Assembly (NCBI GenBank): GCA_963808315.1
Contig: CAWEFK010000035.1
Coordinates: 1 to 64,000 of the forward strand
DNA from: Palsa-504 sp963808315
GTDB lineage: Bacteria; Actinomycetota; Actinomycetes; Streptosporangiales; Streptosporangiaceae
Direction of reading: 5' to 3'
Length of the DNA stretch: 64,000 bases
Position 1 is the stretch's first letter, and each line of letters starts with the position of its first letter. This document shows, piece after piece, positions 9,232 to 17,111 of the stretch. The notes under the pieces are model-generated. The model saw nothing but the letters and a program-made list of their open reading frames with translations, ran no database searches and was not told the origin of the DNA. Position numbers and translations under genes: made by a program.

Positions 9232-10386
9232 TAACGATCTTCAATAGCCGGGGTTACTAGGTCTGGTCAACCGGCGGCTGGTGAGCTATGCCGGAAGCAT
9301 GAGGTATGCCGATGGCGGCGGCCTGGACGCGGCGGAGCGGGCCCGCCGGGAGAAGGTGCGGCTGGCCGCCGCGGAGATGATCGAGGCCGGGCCGGCGATC
9401 AGGAGGTCGCGAAGCGGTTCCGGGTCTCGCGGATGAGCGTGAACCGGTGGCGGCGGGCGCTGACCGCGGGCGGCCGGGAGGCGCTGGCTTCCAAGGGTGC
9501 GGCCGGGGCGAAGTGCAAGCTCACCGAGGCGCAGGTCGCCGAGCTGGAGGCGGTGCTGGATACCGGCCCGGCGGCCGCGGGCTATCTGGACCAGTGCTGG
9601 ACCCTGGCGAGGATCACCGAGCAGGCGTGGCAGCGGTTCGGGGTGGAGTACACGCTGGCCGGGACAGCCGTGCTGCTGCACCGGATCGGCTGGACGGTCC
9701 AGGTCCCGGCCCGGCGGGCGGCGGAGCGGGATGAGGAGAAGATCGCCAGGTGGCGGGAGGACACCTGGCCGGTCATAAAAGCACGGCGGCGGACCTGGGC
9801 GCCTGGCTCTGCTGGGAAGACGAGTCAGGCCAGGGGCTGAGGCCGCCGAAGGGACGCACCTGGGGAAGGCGCGGCTGCACCCCCGTGGTGAAGGTGACTG
9901 GCGGCCATGACACGCGGGTGTCGCTGGCCGCGCTGATCGCGGTCCGGCCCGGGCAGCGGCCGCGGCTGATCTACCGCACCCACCGCGCCCGGCGGGGCGA
10001 TAAGCGCAAGGGGTTCACCGAACAGGACTACGCCCGCCTCCTCGACGCCGCGCACCAGCAGCTGGGCGGCCCGGTCGTCGTGGTCTGGGACGGGCTGAAC
10101 ACCCATGTCAGCCGGACGATGCGTGAGCTGATCGCCGCCCGGGACTGGCTGACAGTCTTCCAGCTCCCGGCTTACGCGCCGGAACTGAATCCGGTCGAGC
10201 CGGTCTGGTCGGTCCTGAAACGGTCGCTGGCCAACCTGGTCAAGCAGGACATCGACCAGCTGACCGTGCTGGTCAAGACCCGGCTGCGGCGGATGCAGTA
10301 CCAGCCCGGCCTCCTGGAGGGCTTCCTCGCCAAGCCCAGACTCGACCTCACGCCCCTCCAGTAACTTCCACAATTGAAGATCGTTA
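9232..10386 (+). mobile_element. IS630-family element with TA target duplication
   Basis: Inverted repeats ACGATCTTCAAT (9234-9245) and ATTGAAGATCGT (10373-10384) are flanked by TA on both sides (9232-9233, 10385-10386), the hallmark of IS630/Tc1-type insertion. The 1.15-kb element contains a single broken transposase gene. Confidence 0.85.
9299..10364 (+). pseudogene. IS630-family transposase, two frameshifts
   Basis: The order is helix-turn-helix (VAKRFRVSRMSVNRWRRAL), winged helix (GYLDQCWTLARITEQAW), then DDE_3 domain with Asp in LCWEDESG, Asp in VVVWDGLNTHVS and Glu in APELNPVEPVWS. All catalytic residues survive. The frame breaks near 9395, where one base is missing in a G/C stretch, and near 9779, where one A is missing from an A run; restoring it gives WPVIKSTAADLG. 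Without recoding the protein cannot be made whole. Confidence 0.85.
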
Positions 10387-10771
10387 GCGGGGACGTGGGA
10401 ATCCGCTTGATGCAGGCCTTCGGTAGCGTCGGCTGGACCAGCAGGCGTCGCGGTTCCAGGGACAGTTCCTAGCCGTGATGACGGTGATGGCGGTGATGGC
10501 GGTAGAAGACCGGGGCGAGCTGGCCGGTTGCCCGGCGTGCCTGCCGTGCGCCTCCGGCATCGGCCCGGCCCTGGTGCCGGGTGCCATCGCGCCCGGCTGC
10601 GGTCGTCGGCGCGGTGAGATATCGCCGGCCCGCCCGGGGTCGCAGCCCGGAGCGCCAGCGACGACACGGGTGGTTGCCTCGGATGGTGATCTTCGGGCTG
10701 CGGCCGGGTTGCGGGTGGGCCGGGCGCGGGAGCATTACCCGGGGCGGGGATCCGGCGGGAAGGCGGACCAG
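10387..10771. other. Spacer upstream of the broken methyltransferase
   Basis: A GC-rich frame runs through this stretch in phase with the methyltransferase, but it has low-complexity sequence, including a GATGACGGTGATGGCGGT-like microrepeat near 10480, and no conserved signature. I see no separate gene. Confidence 0.45.
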
Positions 10772-11532
10772 GTGACCAGCGGTCAGGAGCCAGCGGGCGA
10801 CGGTATCCCGTTCGACACGAGCCGGGCTCATATGGCGCGGGTCTATGACTTCTTGCTGGGTGGCAAGGACAACTTCGCGGCTGACCGGGCTGTGGCCGGG
10901 CAGGTCGCCGCGGCGTACCCGGATGTGCGGGCCGCGGTCCGGGCGCAGCGCGCGTTCCTGTCCCGGGCGGTGCACTTCCTGGTCGCCGAGAAGGGTATCC
11001 GGCAGTTCCTGGACATCGGGACCGGGCTGCCCTCGGCTGATAACACCCGCCAGGTCGCGCAGCGGGCGGCGCCGGCCTCGCGGGTGGTGTACGTGGACAA
11101 TGACCGGTCGTGCTCAGCCATGCCCGGGCCCTGCTGGCCAGCAGCCCGCAGCGGCACGACGCCTACATCGACGCCGACCTGCGCGAGGCCGGGTCGATCG
11201 TGAAGCGGGCGGCTGAGGCCCTGGACTTCGGGCAGCCGGCCGCGATCATCGCCCGGCTCATGGATGCCGGGCCGCCGGGCAGTTACCTGGCCATCTCGCA
11301 GATCGCGGGGGACGTCGCCGCGGAGGAGGTAGCCCAGGGCGTGCAGCGGTACAACGAGCAGGCCGCTGCCCTGGTCGCGGCGCGTACGCACGGCGAGGTC
11401 TGCCGGTTCTTCACGGGCCTGGACCTGGTCGAGCCCGGCGTCGTGCAGGTGCACCGGTGGCGGCCCGGCGCCGGGGACCTGAGCGGCGGCCGCGACCTGG
11501 CTATCTACGCCGGGGTCGGGCGGAAACCCTGA
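10772..11532 (+). pseudogene. SAV2177-type (DUF574) SAM methyltransferase, broken
   Basis: From GTG 10772 it reads the family signature HMARVYDFLLGGKDNFAADR and the SAM-site IRQFLDIGTGLPS, then VVYVDND. One C is then missing near 11104, where family members read DPVVLSHARALL, and the rest continues in the next frame to 11532. In that part LDFGQPAAII joins directly to ARLMDAGPPGSYLAISQ. About 20 residues, including the usual LHH(I/V)PD segment seen in the intact paralogue at 28334, are missing. Two independent lesions make loss of function likely. Confidence 0.8.
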
Positions 11533-11616
11533 TGCACCGCCGGCCGCGCGGGACCGCTGCGGCCGGGCTCCATAAGGCGAGCTGACGCAGTTCCGCCGTT
11601 ATACGGGTGATCTTTG

Positions 11617-11751
11617 TCAAGGCTGTTCCTGGTCGACTTGGTGGATGAGCTTGTCGAAGATGGCGGCGCGTTCGGGCTGGCCGTGTTTTTGGGGGTGGTC
11701 GCGCTGGCGCTGGAGGGTGGGCCTGAACTCGATGGTGGTTAGTTGCCTCAT
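11617..11751 (-). CDS. Small Arg/Gln-rich ORF of 44 residues, uncertain
   Basis: An ATG-started frame, MRQLTTIEFRPTLQRQRDHP, ending in IFDKLIHQVDQEQP. It lies just downstream of the NACHT gene on the same strand. The amphipathic C-terminus looks protein-like, but no ribosome site is clear and I recognise no family. It could be the tail of a lost gene. Confidence 0.3.
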   Translation of the reverse strand: MRQLTTIEFRPTLQRQRDHPQKHGQPERAAIFDKLIHQVDQEQP

Positions 11752-11759
11752 CAACCCCA

Positions 11760-14090
11760 TCACGACACTGCGGGACCGCAGGTCGAAGAAGGGCTCGGCG
11801 GCGTTGACCAGGTTTCTGCAGGTCCTGCGGCTAGCCTGTGCTGGAGTTCGAGATGCCGGAACTGGTAAACGGCGCCTGCCTGGCGTAGGACCCCCTGCCC
11901 GTGCGCGTCATCCAAGAAGCTCATCAGCCGCCATGGGAGACGCCTCCGCAATGCCAACAGCATGTTACTGACCCGGAATCGTGACCAGGCAGTGCCTACC
12001 ATGCCCAGGCCAAGCCCGAAGCTGACGGCGAAGGCAATGCCTGCAGAGGCTCCCAGGGTCGGCCCGACGGCAATGCCGAACAGCGCCCGCGCCGCGTGCC
12101 CGCATGCGGTTCCCAGCACGAACCCCGCGGCGGTGCCGTACACGCTCGCCGTGATCCCAAGCAGCAGGTAGCTGCGACGCTCGCGAGCCAGTAGCGCCTT
12201 CGGCATCGCGATTACGGCCAGATCTCCGTAAACGCCATGGATCCCTAGCCCGGCCAGGCTTACCAGCAGCCACGCAGGCTCGGCCGCGAACCCGAAGATG
12301 ACCGCCGTCAAGATTGCGCCTACGGGGAAGGTGACGACCGCCAGCGTCACGAACTGCCCGGGCCGCCTCCGCCGCCACATCCTCAGCCCCCGGGCCACGC
12401 GCAGCGCGTGCCAGAGCGACCAGCCCACCCCGGTCATAGGGTTCTGCGGGTGCCGCCCGATGCCCCACACCACGAGGCCAGCTGTGAGCCCGACCGCAAG
12501 CCCGGAGATCAGCCGCGCCGAGATGCCTGCGGCGCTGCCCGCCGTGACCGCAATAGTGATTCCCCAGCCGGCAACGACTACCACGGCTGCTGCCGTCCTG
12601 TTCACGGCGCGAGGGATCGCTTGCTCCAGTTGCCACCAGGCGAAACTCGTGCTGGTGGTCGTGCGCTCAAGATGACTGGCGAGAAATGCCAGCCACCGTC
12701 CGGCCTCCTCAGCTCGCCATGATCTTCCGCGCTGACCTGCTCTGTCCGGGGGTCTGCGGTAGGCAGCTGGAATATAGGCATCCAGCAGATGCTGCTCCAC
12801 CATTTCCCGGCTCACCAGAGCCGGACCGGACAACTCCGCCGGGTCGCGCGCTGCTCCGGGATGGCCACCGGGAACAGGGGTGTAAATCTCGCGAGCGAGG
12901 CTGAGCATCAGGGGCACGGACAGGGCACGCCCCAGCGGTGAGGGAGTACCCAAGGCCGCCAGGACCGAACTCCACCGGTCTGCGGCGCCGGCATCATGCA
13001 CAAGGTACTTGGCGGCGGTTGCCGTATCGACAGGACGTATTTCCACCACGGCGGCTCCGCGCAACCTGGCCGCCGCCCCATGCGGCGGCCAGGACGCAGC
13101 GCGGTAGGCAGCGCTGCGGCTGGTCACCACCACTGCTTCCCCAGGGAGCAGGGCCTCGTTCATCCGGGCAATCGCGATGCCCCACAGCATTTCAGGGAGT
13201 TCATCCAGCCCATCGAGTACGGGAAGGATCAGCCCTCGCGCCAGCAGCGCTCCCGCCCGGCTCCCGCCTACAGCACCAGTCGGCACGGGCGCAGCCAGAG
13301 CCGGGTGATCGACCGTTACCTGAGCCGCCAGCCAGCCCCGCAGATCCTCCTCAGCCGGACTCCATGAGGAAAGCGAGACCAGCAAGGGCACAGGCGCGCC
13401 TGGCTCGCGGCGCGCCAGGAGGTCCAACACCAGCCGGACCACCAGCATCGTCTTGCCAGCCCCTGCCTCGCCCAGGACCACCAGACGGCCTGTCGGGATC
13501 CTCGCCAGGACGTCAGCGATGCCCTCGCCTTCCCCGCCCAGCTGGCTGATACCAGCTGCCCACGTGCCCGCAGGTGGCGGCGCAGGCCAGCCAGGCCCGC
13601 TGGTCGCCAGCGCCACCAGCGCAGACCACTCTTCGGACAGGCGCGGATCGGCGGGCCCCCAGCGAACCGGAAGAAGCGGGTCATCCAGGCGCCGGACATT
13701 GGCTTCCGCGGCCCACTGGATACGCACAGCCGCTGCGAGCTCATCGGCAACCCCGGCCAGATCCAGCCTCTCAATTCCGGCTTCGGCCTCGGCCCGGTCA
13801 TCCCGGTAAGCCGCCCACATCAAGTACAGGCCCGGTATACCACCCAGAAACGCAACCAGCGTTGCGGCGACACCCAGGTGATACCCGCGCGCCAGCACAA
13901 GCGCGGCAGCAATCGTCCCAGCCAGCAAAGACAGCGCAGTAACGCCAGTTCGCCCGGCACGACGCCGAATCGGCGCCTGCCCTACGCCCCCTCCAGACTT
14001 GCCGCTGCCCACTATTGCAGACTGCCACAGCTCCGCCTCGCCGAGATAGACAATGCTCTGCCCGAGCCCCGCCACGCCGCGTCGCCCCAT
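11760..14090 (-). CDS. NACHT NTPase with N- and C-terminal membrane segments
   Basis: 776 residues. Two hydrophobic helices near residues 48-70 and 73-95 anchor the N-terminus. A region with RRLDDPLLPVRWGPA precedes the NACHT core: Walker A GEAGAGKT (207-214), Walker B LPVLDGLDE (289-297) and VVVTSRS. The C-terminal third (about 480-700) has several hydrophobic segments, and near the end comes AVYQFRHLELQHRLA, a motif I associate with actinomycete NACHT proteins of this build. The family belongs to STAND NTPases, which act as switchable sensors; ligand and effector are unknown. It lies about 5 kb from the NB-ARC/TPR protein, on the opposite strand. The start is the longest in-frame ATG and could be further downstream. 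Confidence 0.8.
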   Translation of the reverse strand: MGRRGVAGLGQSIVYLGEAELWQSAIVGSGKSGGGVGQAPIRRRAGRTGVTALSLLAGTIAAALVLARGYHLGVAATLVAFLGGIPGLYLMWAAYRDDRAEAEAGIERLDLAGVADELAAAVRIQWAAEANVRRLDDPLLPVRWGPADPRLSEEWSALVALATSGPGWPAPPPAGTWAAGISQLGGEGEGIADVLARIPTGRLVVLGEAGAGKTMLVVRLVLDLLARREPGAPVPLLVSLSSWSPAEEDLRGWLAAQVTVDHPALAAPVPTGAVGGSRAGALLARGLILPVLDGLDELPEMLWGIAIARMNEALLPGEAVVVTSRSAAYRAASWPPHGAAARLRGAAVVEIRPVDTATAAKYLVHDAGAADRWSSVLAALGTPSPLGRALSVPLMLSLAREIYTPVPGGHPGAARDPAELSGPALVSREMVEQHLLDAYIPAAYRRPPDRAGQRGRSWRAEEAGRWLAFLASHLERTTTSTSFAWWQLEQAIPRAVNRTAAAVVVVAGWGITIAVTAGSAAGISARLISGLAVGLTAGLVVWGIGRHPQNPMTGVGWSLWHALRVARGLRMWRRRRPGQFVTLAVVTFPVGAILTAVIFGFAAEPAWLLVSLAGLGIHGVYGDLAVIAMPKALLARERRSYLLLGITASVYGTAAGFVLGTACGHAARALFGIAVGPTLGASAGIAFAVSFGLGLGMVGTAWSRFRVSNMLLALRRRLPWRLMSFLDDAHGQGVLRQAGAVYQFRHLELQHRLAAGPAETWSTPPSPSSTCGPAVS

Positions 14091-14275
14091 CGCATCGATG
14101 CCCGCCAGGACATAACCGCCGAGTCGTTGACACGCCGCAGCTAAACGCGCAACCGGGCTGAGCGGCCAACCTCATTACGAAGCGTCACCGCCCACCCGTG
14201 CACGGGTGTTCGATATCCGCCGATCTGGACGCTCCAGCAGGGGCGGCGCTGGAGGCCAATCGCAGCCCATAACAG

Positions 14276-14313
14276 GGTCATATGGCCGACGGGTATCTCG
14301 CTTCCGGGCTGGA
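14276..14313 (+). repeat. 38-bp direct repeat, copy 1
   Basis: This 38-bp sequence (it begins GGTCATATGGCCGACGGGTA) recurs at 15149-15186 with two mismatches. The copies flank the PPOX-family gene at 14497-15066. Each contains an ATG followed by a frame reading M(A/V)(D/G)GYLASGLD, so they may be the 5' ends of a lost gene, or junctions of a moved segment. Confidence 0.8.
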
Positions 14314-14496
14314 CCCGACTTTTATCATTGAGGTACGGCTGGCTCGGTTGCAGCACTGTGAGCTGCTGGCTTGTGGGTGGATGGGAGGCCGACGACTGCC
14401 CGGCGCCTAGCGATTCCCCGTTGCGGCACCAGCTTGTGCAGTGACAGCCTTGCGGAGAGGTGCTGAACTGACTGAGTCCGATGGGAGTAGACGGCG

Positions 14497-15066
14497 ATGG
14501 CGCAGCAGTACGGCGAGATCAGTAATCGACTGGCGGAGTTCATAGCGGCCCAGCACGTGTTCTTCGTGGCCACGGCAGCCCGCGAGGGACGTGTCAACGT
14601 CTCACCGAAGGGGCTGGACGGCCTTCGTGTCCTCGGGCCCAATCGGGTCGTCTGGCTGAACGGCACTGGCAGCGGCAATGAGACCGCCGCGCATCTCCTG
14701 GACGTCAACCGGATGACTCTGATGTTCTGCTCGTTCGAGCGTCAGCCGTTGATTCTGAGGCTCTACGGCACCGCGGCGGAGATCCAGCGCGACCAGCCGG
14801 AGTGGGACGAGTACATCGGGCTCTTCCTCCCAATGCCCGGCGCACGGCAGATCTTCGACATGAGAGTCGATCAAGTCCAGACCTCGTGCGGCTACGGGGT
14901 TCCCTTTATGGAGTACGCCGACGATCGGCCTCTGATGGCGCAATGGGCCGAGAAGAAGGGGCCTGACGGGCTCGAGGCGTACCAGCGGGAGAAGAACCTG
15001 ACGAGCATCGACGGCTTCCCGACCGGGCTGCGCGTACCTGACGCTGCTCACGCGCCAGGCCGGTAG
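14497..15066 (+). CDS. Pyridoxamine 5'-phosphate oxidase family protein
   Basis: 189 residues with the split-barrel flavin-binding fold signature of the PPOX family: FFVATAAREGRVNVSPKG, VVWLNGTGSGNETAAHL and MTLMFCSFERQPLILRLYG. The C-terminal segment QVQTSCGYGVPFMEYADDRP is typical of a subgroup annotated only as PPOX-like. Members bind FMN or F420 and act on small molecules; the substrate cannot be read from sequence. The gene stands alone between two 38-bp direct repeats. Confidence 0.85.
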   Translation: MAQQYGEISNRLAEFIAAQHVFFVATAAREGRVNVSPKGLDGLRVLGPNRVVWLNGTGSGNETAAHLLDVNRMTLMFCSFERQPLILRLYGTAAEIQRDQPEWDEYIGLFLPMPGARQIFDMRVDQVQTSCGYGVPFMEYADDRPLMAQWAEKKGPDGLEAYQREKNLTSIDGFPTGLRVPDAAHAPGR

Positions 15067-15148
15067 TGCAGAGAGTCGGGACGGGCTCAGGAGGCGCACG
15101 AACACTCATCAAGTAGCCAACAGGTGCGCACTAAGTTGATAAGAGTTA

Positions 15149-15186
15149 GGTCATATGGTCGGCGGGTATCTCGCTTCCGGGCTGGA
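15149..15186 (+). repeat. 38-bp direct repeat, copy 2
   Basis: Second copy of the repeat at 14276-14313, with two mismatches. It lies between the PPOX gene and the first IS110 element. Confidence 0.8.
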
Positions 15187-15308
15187 TCAGTTGCAGTGGC
15201 GCGTACCATTTGGCGACCTTGCCGAATGGGCGCCCAAGTTAGCCTGATCCAATGTTGCTTTGCAGGCCAGGACGTTCTGCGGTTCTCCATGGTAGGGAGA
15301 AGCTCAAC

Positions 15309-15334
15309 GGTGGCCGAGTGGCTGAGGCGGCGCC
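15309..15334 (+). other. tRNA-Ser-like 5' fragment
   Basis: GGTGGCCGAGTGGCTGAGGC matches the D-arm region of a class II tRNA, most like tRNA-Ser. No matching acceptor stem, anticodon arm or T-arm follows, because the sequence runs into the IS110 left flank. It could be a relic of a tRNA attachment site, since a tyrosine recombinase lies 1.8 kb downstream, but chance resemblance is possible. Confidence 0.35.
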
Positions 15335-15390
15335 GGAATGGTTGATATGTGCGCGTGCAGCCTAAGACCGGCGACTCAGCCAGAGCACCC

Positions 15391-15666
15391 AGAATCGGCA
15401 GGGAGACTGTGGATAGAGCTTCCGGCCCGGCTTACACGGGTTTGCCCTGGTGCGGGCGTAGGGTCGGGGGCCTGGGTCCCGGCCTGACCTCCGAGTCGGC
15501 TGACGCCGCTTCAGACTGTCCTTCGAAACGATCTGTCGGCCGGGCCCCAGGTTTTTTCTGGCACCCACCAGCGGTGCCGGCCTGATCTGCCCGGCCTGGG
15601 CAAGAGGCCGGGGTTCACAGATCCGGCGGCCAGCGGGTGCGTGCCATCCCTCAACCTCAGAAAGGG
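15391..15666 (+). ncRNA. Candidate IS110 bridge RNA region, copy 1
   Basis: The non-coding left end is strongly conserved with copy 2. A nearly invariant 45-bp block (from GTGCGGGCGTAGGGTCGGGG) runs into a hairpin at 15471-15551 whose arms are CCTGGGTCCCGGCC and GGCCGGGCCCCAGG. Differences cluster in internal loops around 15510-15530 and 15552-15580. IS110-group elements are known to encode a structured bridge RNA in this position that guides the recombinase to donor and target DNA. Assignment rests on position, structure and conservation only; loop pairing to flanks was not solved. Confidence 0.5.
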
Positions 15667-16712
15667 ATGGCCTTGACCATCGTAGAGACTCGCGCAATCA
15701 CAGGCGGAGTGGACACCCACGCGGACGTCCACGTCGCGGCTGCGCTCGACCCCGTCGGAGGGCTGCTAGGGGTCAGGGAGTTCCCGGCAACCGCGGCCGG
15801 ATACACGGGCCTGATGAGCTGGCTGGGCGGGTTCGGGACCGTGTGCCTGGTCGGGATCGAAGGCACCGGCAGCTACGGCGCCGGCCTGGCCCGTCACATC
15901 ACCACGGCCGGTGTCCGGGTCGTGGAGGTTGACCGCTCTGACCGGCAGGACCGCCGCCGCCAGGGCAAGTCCGACTCCTTCGACGCTGTCAGCGCGGCTC
16001 GCGCCGCCCAGTCAGGCCGGGCCCGCGGCGCGTCCAAGGGCCGCGACGGCGCGGTCGAGGCCATCCGCGCGCTGATGGTCGCCAAGCGCAGCGCCGCCGG
16101 CGAACGCACCCAGACCATCAACCAGGCCAGGGCCCTGATCCTGACCGGCCCAGATGACCTGCGGGTCCGCTTCAGCGGGCACACCGCAGCGGCCCTGGTC
16201 GCCGAGCTGGCCGCGCTGCGCCCCAGGCCGGGCAGCACTGTCGGCTACGCCACCCGCATCGCGCTGCGCGAGCTGGGACGGCGCGCGGAGTTCCTCGACG
16301 GCCAGCTCGAGCGCCTCGACGAACTCATCGGCCCTCTCGTCGCAGCCCGCGCCCCCGGCCTGCTCGCCCTGTACGGGATCGGCTCCCACACCGCGGCGCT
16401 GCTGCTCATCGCAGCCGGAGACCACCCGGAACGGCTGCGTAGCGAGGCCGCCTGGGCGCACCTGTGCGGCGCCGCCCCATCCCGGCATCCTCAGGCAAGA
16501 CCGTCCGCCGCCGGCTCAACCCTGGCGGCGACCGCCAGGCCAACCATGCCCTGTGGCGGATCGTGTTCACCCGCCTGGGCTCAGACCCGGCCACCCGCGT
16601 CTACGCCGAACGCCGCACGGCCGAAGGGAAATCCAAGAAGGAGATCATCCGCTGCCTCAAGCGGTACGTCGCCCGCGAGGTTTATCCCCACCTCCGCAGT
16701 ACCGCCGGCTAA
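15667..16712 (+). pseudogene. IS110-family transposase, frameshifted
   Basis: From ATG 15667, after AAAGGG, it reads the RuvC-like DEDD domain (GGVDTHADVHVAAAL, GIEGTGSYGAGLARH, KSDSFDAVSAARAA), a linker, and the C-terminal Transposase_20 domain (LYGIGSHTAALLLIAAGD). Near 16480 one C is missing from a C run: copy 2 has five, this copy four. The rest (IPASSGKTVRRRLNPGGD to CLKRYVAREVYPHL) is in another frame. The Ser-Ser-Gly of the C-terminal domain is kept. If the deletion is real, the gene is dead; otherwise it would be a normal protein of about 348 residues. Confidence 0.85.
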
Positions 16713-16721
16713 CCCGCACTC

Positions 16722-16793
16722 CCGGGGGCGGCCTGGCCCGCGAATCGGCTGCCGCACCTGCTGGCCTGCGAACAATCCGCCGGCCGTCCCCGG
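16722..16793 (+). ncRNA. Right-end stem-loop of IS110 copy 1
   Basis: Downstream of the transposase, CCGGGGGCGGCC pairs with GGCCGTCCCCGG around a 48-base loop. The loop carries GAATCGGCTGCCGC and GCGAACAATCCGCC, which echo the sequences inside the left-end hairpin. In copy 2 the matching stem has an A-U pair where this copy has G-U, so pairing is kept. It may be a second RNA module, a binding site or a terminator. Confidence 0.45.
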
Positions 16794-17111
16794 GGCACCG
16801 CAAACTTGCTGAGCGTGACCTAATAAGAGCTTTCCCTCCATACCCGGAGTGGCCCATCCCTGTCTTGTCCGCACCCAGCACTGCAGTAAATAACCAGCCC
16901 TCATGGCCGAAAAACCGAAACCGAAGGAGCCCTTGACAAACATAGGAGCATCGGTCTGGAGCGCATCTCTGGACGTTGGGCTCGCTTAAGATTCCGGCGC
17001 TCCGTAGCATGGAGTGATCGGCTGAAGAAGCTTACGTTGGGTTTCCGCTCAATCGCTGGGACCCGCCGCTGGCCCAGTCTCCCGGGTCTCAGCCCGGCCG
17101 GGAGGTGCCCG

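Larger units (their letters stand above)
15391..16953 (+). mobile_element. IS110-family element, copy 1
   Basis: Borders come from comparison with copy 2 (23697-25270): similarity begins near AGAATCGGCAGGGAG and ends at CATAGGAGCATCG, after which the flanks differ completely. The layout is about 275 bp of conserved non-coding left end, the transposase gene, and about 240 bp of right end. No terminal inverted repeats are seen, as expected for IS110. The left border is good to within about 10-20 bp. Confidence 0.8.

Noticed and set aside
10476..10505. GATGACGGTGATGGCGGTGATGGC microrepeat
   Set aside because: A short low-complexity run with no link to a gene or element.
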